Positions 6,860 through 7,363 of a stretch of 7,363 bases of DNA are shown piece by piece. The stretch is from the NCBI GenBank assembly GCA_031287245.1, contig JAITTD010000080.1:1-7363 (forward strand), written 5' to 3'. The translations under genes were made by a program, and so were the position numbers. The stretch comes from Bacteroidales bacterium (GTDB lineage Bacteria > Bacteroidota > Bacteroidia > Bacteroidales > UBA4181). Under the pieces are notes generated by a model that searched no databases, had not been told where the DNA came from, and saw nothing but the letters and a program-made list of their open reading frames with translations. Numbering within the stretch: position 1 is the stretch's first letter; the number at the start of each line of letters is the position of its first letter.

Positions 6860-7090
6860 CGGTTAATGGTGCATTAACTAGTGTTATGTTAACTGTGAAA
6901 CAAAAACATAATTTATTGATTTTAAATAGATTATCAGTATTGTATTTGCCATTTTAAGATTAACATAACACTAGTCGGTTAATGGTGCATTAACTAGTCG
7001 GTTAATGGTGCATTAACTAGTCGGTTAATGGTGCATTAACTAGTCGGTTAATGATGCATTAACTAGCCGGTTAATGATGCATTAACTTAG
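6860..7090. repeat. 23-bp palindrome-containing tandem repeat array, split by an insertion
   Basis: The unit is CG, then GTTAATGGTGCATTAAC, then TAGT. Five contiguous units lie at 6976-6998, 6999-7021, 7022-7044, 7045-7067 and 7068-7090, and a sixth identical unit lies apart at 6860-6882. The last two units read ATG in place of GTG in the centre, and the final one ends degenerately (TTAG). Each unit contains a 7-bp inverted repeat, GTTAATG/CATTAAC, around a 3-nt centre, and ends at a palindromic ACTAGT, so the unit is both a direct and an inverted repeat. It is unlike a CRISPR, having no unique spacers. The length and spacing recall iterons, but no replication gene is visible. Confidence 0.92.
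6881..6971. mobile_element. MITE-like insertion of about 90 bp inside the repeat array
   Basis: An AT-rich segment separates the first 23-bp unit from the other five. Its ends are inverted repeats: GTGTTATGTTAA (6881-6892) matches the reverse complement of 6960-6971, and including flanking bases the match is 16 bp (6877-6892 with 6960-6975). Both sides carry ACTAGT (6877-6882 and 6970-6975), which occurs once per uninterrupted unit and so looks like a target-site duplication. Because ACTAGT is palindromic, the duplication could be TA, CTAG or ACTAGT, with an element of 91, 89 or 87 bp. It has no coding capacity. I do not recognise the family. Confidence 0.6.
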
Positions 7091-7145
7091 GCGTTAAGTA
7101 GTAACTATAACAAAAGCCTCGATTATATTGTGAAACCTCTACGAG

Positions 7146-7243
7146 ATGTATCCCCTAACGGGGAATATTCGCTTGTCCGTAGGACATTCATATCAATAGA
7201 AATAAATCTCAATATCACCTCACTGCCCCATTTGGGGATACAT
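7146..7243. repeat. 98-bp segment bounded by 10-bp inverted repeats
   Basis: ATGTATCCCC at 7146-7155 is the exact reverse complement of GGGGATACAT at 7234-7243. Each end also forms its own small hairpin (TCCCC-TAAC-GGGGA at 7151-7164; CCCCA-TT-TGGGG at 7226-7237), and a third palindrome, TGTCC-GTA-GGACA, lies at 7174-7186. It may be two dispersed repeats in opposite orientation or a small non-autonomous element. It lies directly downstream of the YitT-type gene and could affect that gene's 3' end. Confidence 0.55.
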
Positions 7244-7259
7244 AAAATTGATACAATTC

Positions 7260-7363
7260 TTAACTGTCCAGCGGCTTGAATCCTTCGCCCAGCACATCGT
7301 GGGCGTCAATCACCGAGACAAACGCCAGCGGATCGATGTCGCGGATGTAGGACAGCAGGATGG
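7260..7363 (-). CDS. YitT/DUF2179 family membrane protein, C-terminal fragment
   Basis: On the minus strand the last 33 codons of a gene are visible, running from the window edge to TAA at 7262-7260. The peptide contains ILLSYIRDIDPLAFVSV and ends DVLGEGFKPLDS. The pattern of IRxIDPxAFVSV followed by a His and VLGEGF is characteristic of the C-terminus of YitT family proteins, multi-pass membrane proteins whose cytoplasmic DUF2179 domain ends this way. Their function is not firmly established. The rest of the gene, with the membrane segments, lies beyond 7363. Codon use is more GC-rich here (CTG, GCG, GGC) than in the adjacent spacer, as expected for real coding sequence. The fragment is too short for the ORF length cut-offs normally used, but the frame and the family motif are clear. 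Confidence 0.82.
   Translation of the reverse strand, partial: ILLSYIRDIDPLAFVSVIDAHDVLGEGFKPLDS

Larger units (their letters stand above)
6463..7259. other. Repeat-rich intergenic region without a convincing gene
   Basis: About 800 bp between the operon promoter and the YitT-type gene end. Open frames here are short, cross the repeat arrays and show no recognisable protein. The region holds many short G/C palindromes in AT-rich DNA: GCCC-GAAT-GGGC at 6645-6656, TCCC-GCA-GGGA at 6690-6700, TGTCCC-TGC-GGGACA at 6842-6856, TCCCC-TAAC-GGGGA at 7151-7164, TGTCC-GTA-GGACA at 7174-7186 and CCCCA-TT-TGGGG at 7226-7237. The density suggests decayed copies of dispersed REP-like elements. No tRNA or known riboswitch was recognised. 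Confidence 0.7.

Noticed and set aside
6606..6957. Two short overlapping plus-strand open frames (75 and 63 codons)
   Set aside because: They run through the small palindromes and into the repeat array, have no recognisable protein features, and no plausible start context.
6860..7090. CRISPR array
   Set aside because: The 23-bp units are contiguous with no unique spacers, and the only interruption is a single segment with inverted-repeat ends; no cas gene is present.
6860..7090. Plasmid-type iteron origin
   Set aside because: Unit length would fit, but there is no rep gene, and the flanking genes look chromosomal; an origin role cannot be supported.

Overview
The window looks like an accessory stretch of a Bacteroidota (probably Bacteroidales-like) chromosome. 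The evidence is a 21-residue LDVSxNxALTxLxCSNNQLT type of leucine-rich repeat, genes without Shine-Dalgarno sequences but with A-rich leaders, a TAACTTTG box that fits the Bacteroidota -7 consensus TAnnTTTG, and long repeat-rich intergenic DNA. The lineage call is inference from these traits.

Layout: (1) 1-558, plus strand: the 3' end of a leucine-rich-repeat protein gene, cut by the window edge and built on a 63-bp DNA repeat. (2) 559-684: a convergent intergenic gap with a perfect 18-bp inverted repeat made of CTTTGTG heptads, probably a bidirectional terminator. (3) 685-6430, minus strand: a two-gene operon. The upstream gene (4562-6430) encodes an exported protein with a YncE-like beta-propeller followed by a di-haem cytochrome c peroxidase/MauG-like domain. 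After a 19-bp gap comes a 1285-residue exported protein with a LamG-like domain, a TolB-like propeller, a hydrazine synthase alpha (HzsA)-like middle domain and two CxxCH haem sites. (4) About 6431-7259: some 800 bp without a convincing gene. It holds a candidate promoter for the operon, several short palindromes, a 23-bp tandem repeat array, a MITE-like insertion of about 90 bp inside that array, and a 98-bp segment bounded by 10-bp inverted repeats. (5) 7260-7363, minus strand: the last 33 codons of a YitT/DUF2179-type membrane protein gene.

The main point is the operon. Anammox hydrazine synthase has three parts: alpha (HzsA: propeller, middle domain, two c-haems), beta (a seven-bladed propeller) and gamma (a di-haem CCP/MauG-like protein). 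Beta and gamma are fused in some anammox genera, and their genes precede hzsA. The two genes here have the same parts in the same order: a propeller/di-haem fusion, then an HzsA-related protein. I infer that they form a periplasmic or surface multihaem complex related in architecture to hydrazine synthase. The chemistry probably differs: the residue four positions after the first CxxCH of the HzsA-like protein is Thr rather than the Tyr I recall as the haem ligand in anammox HzsA, and a LamG-like domain has been added at the N-terminus. Nothing in the window indicates anammox metabolism.
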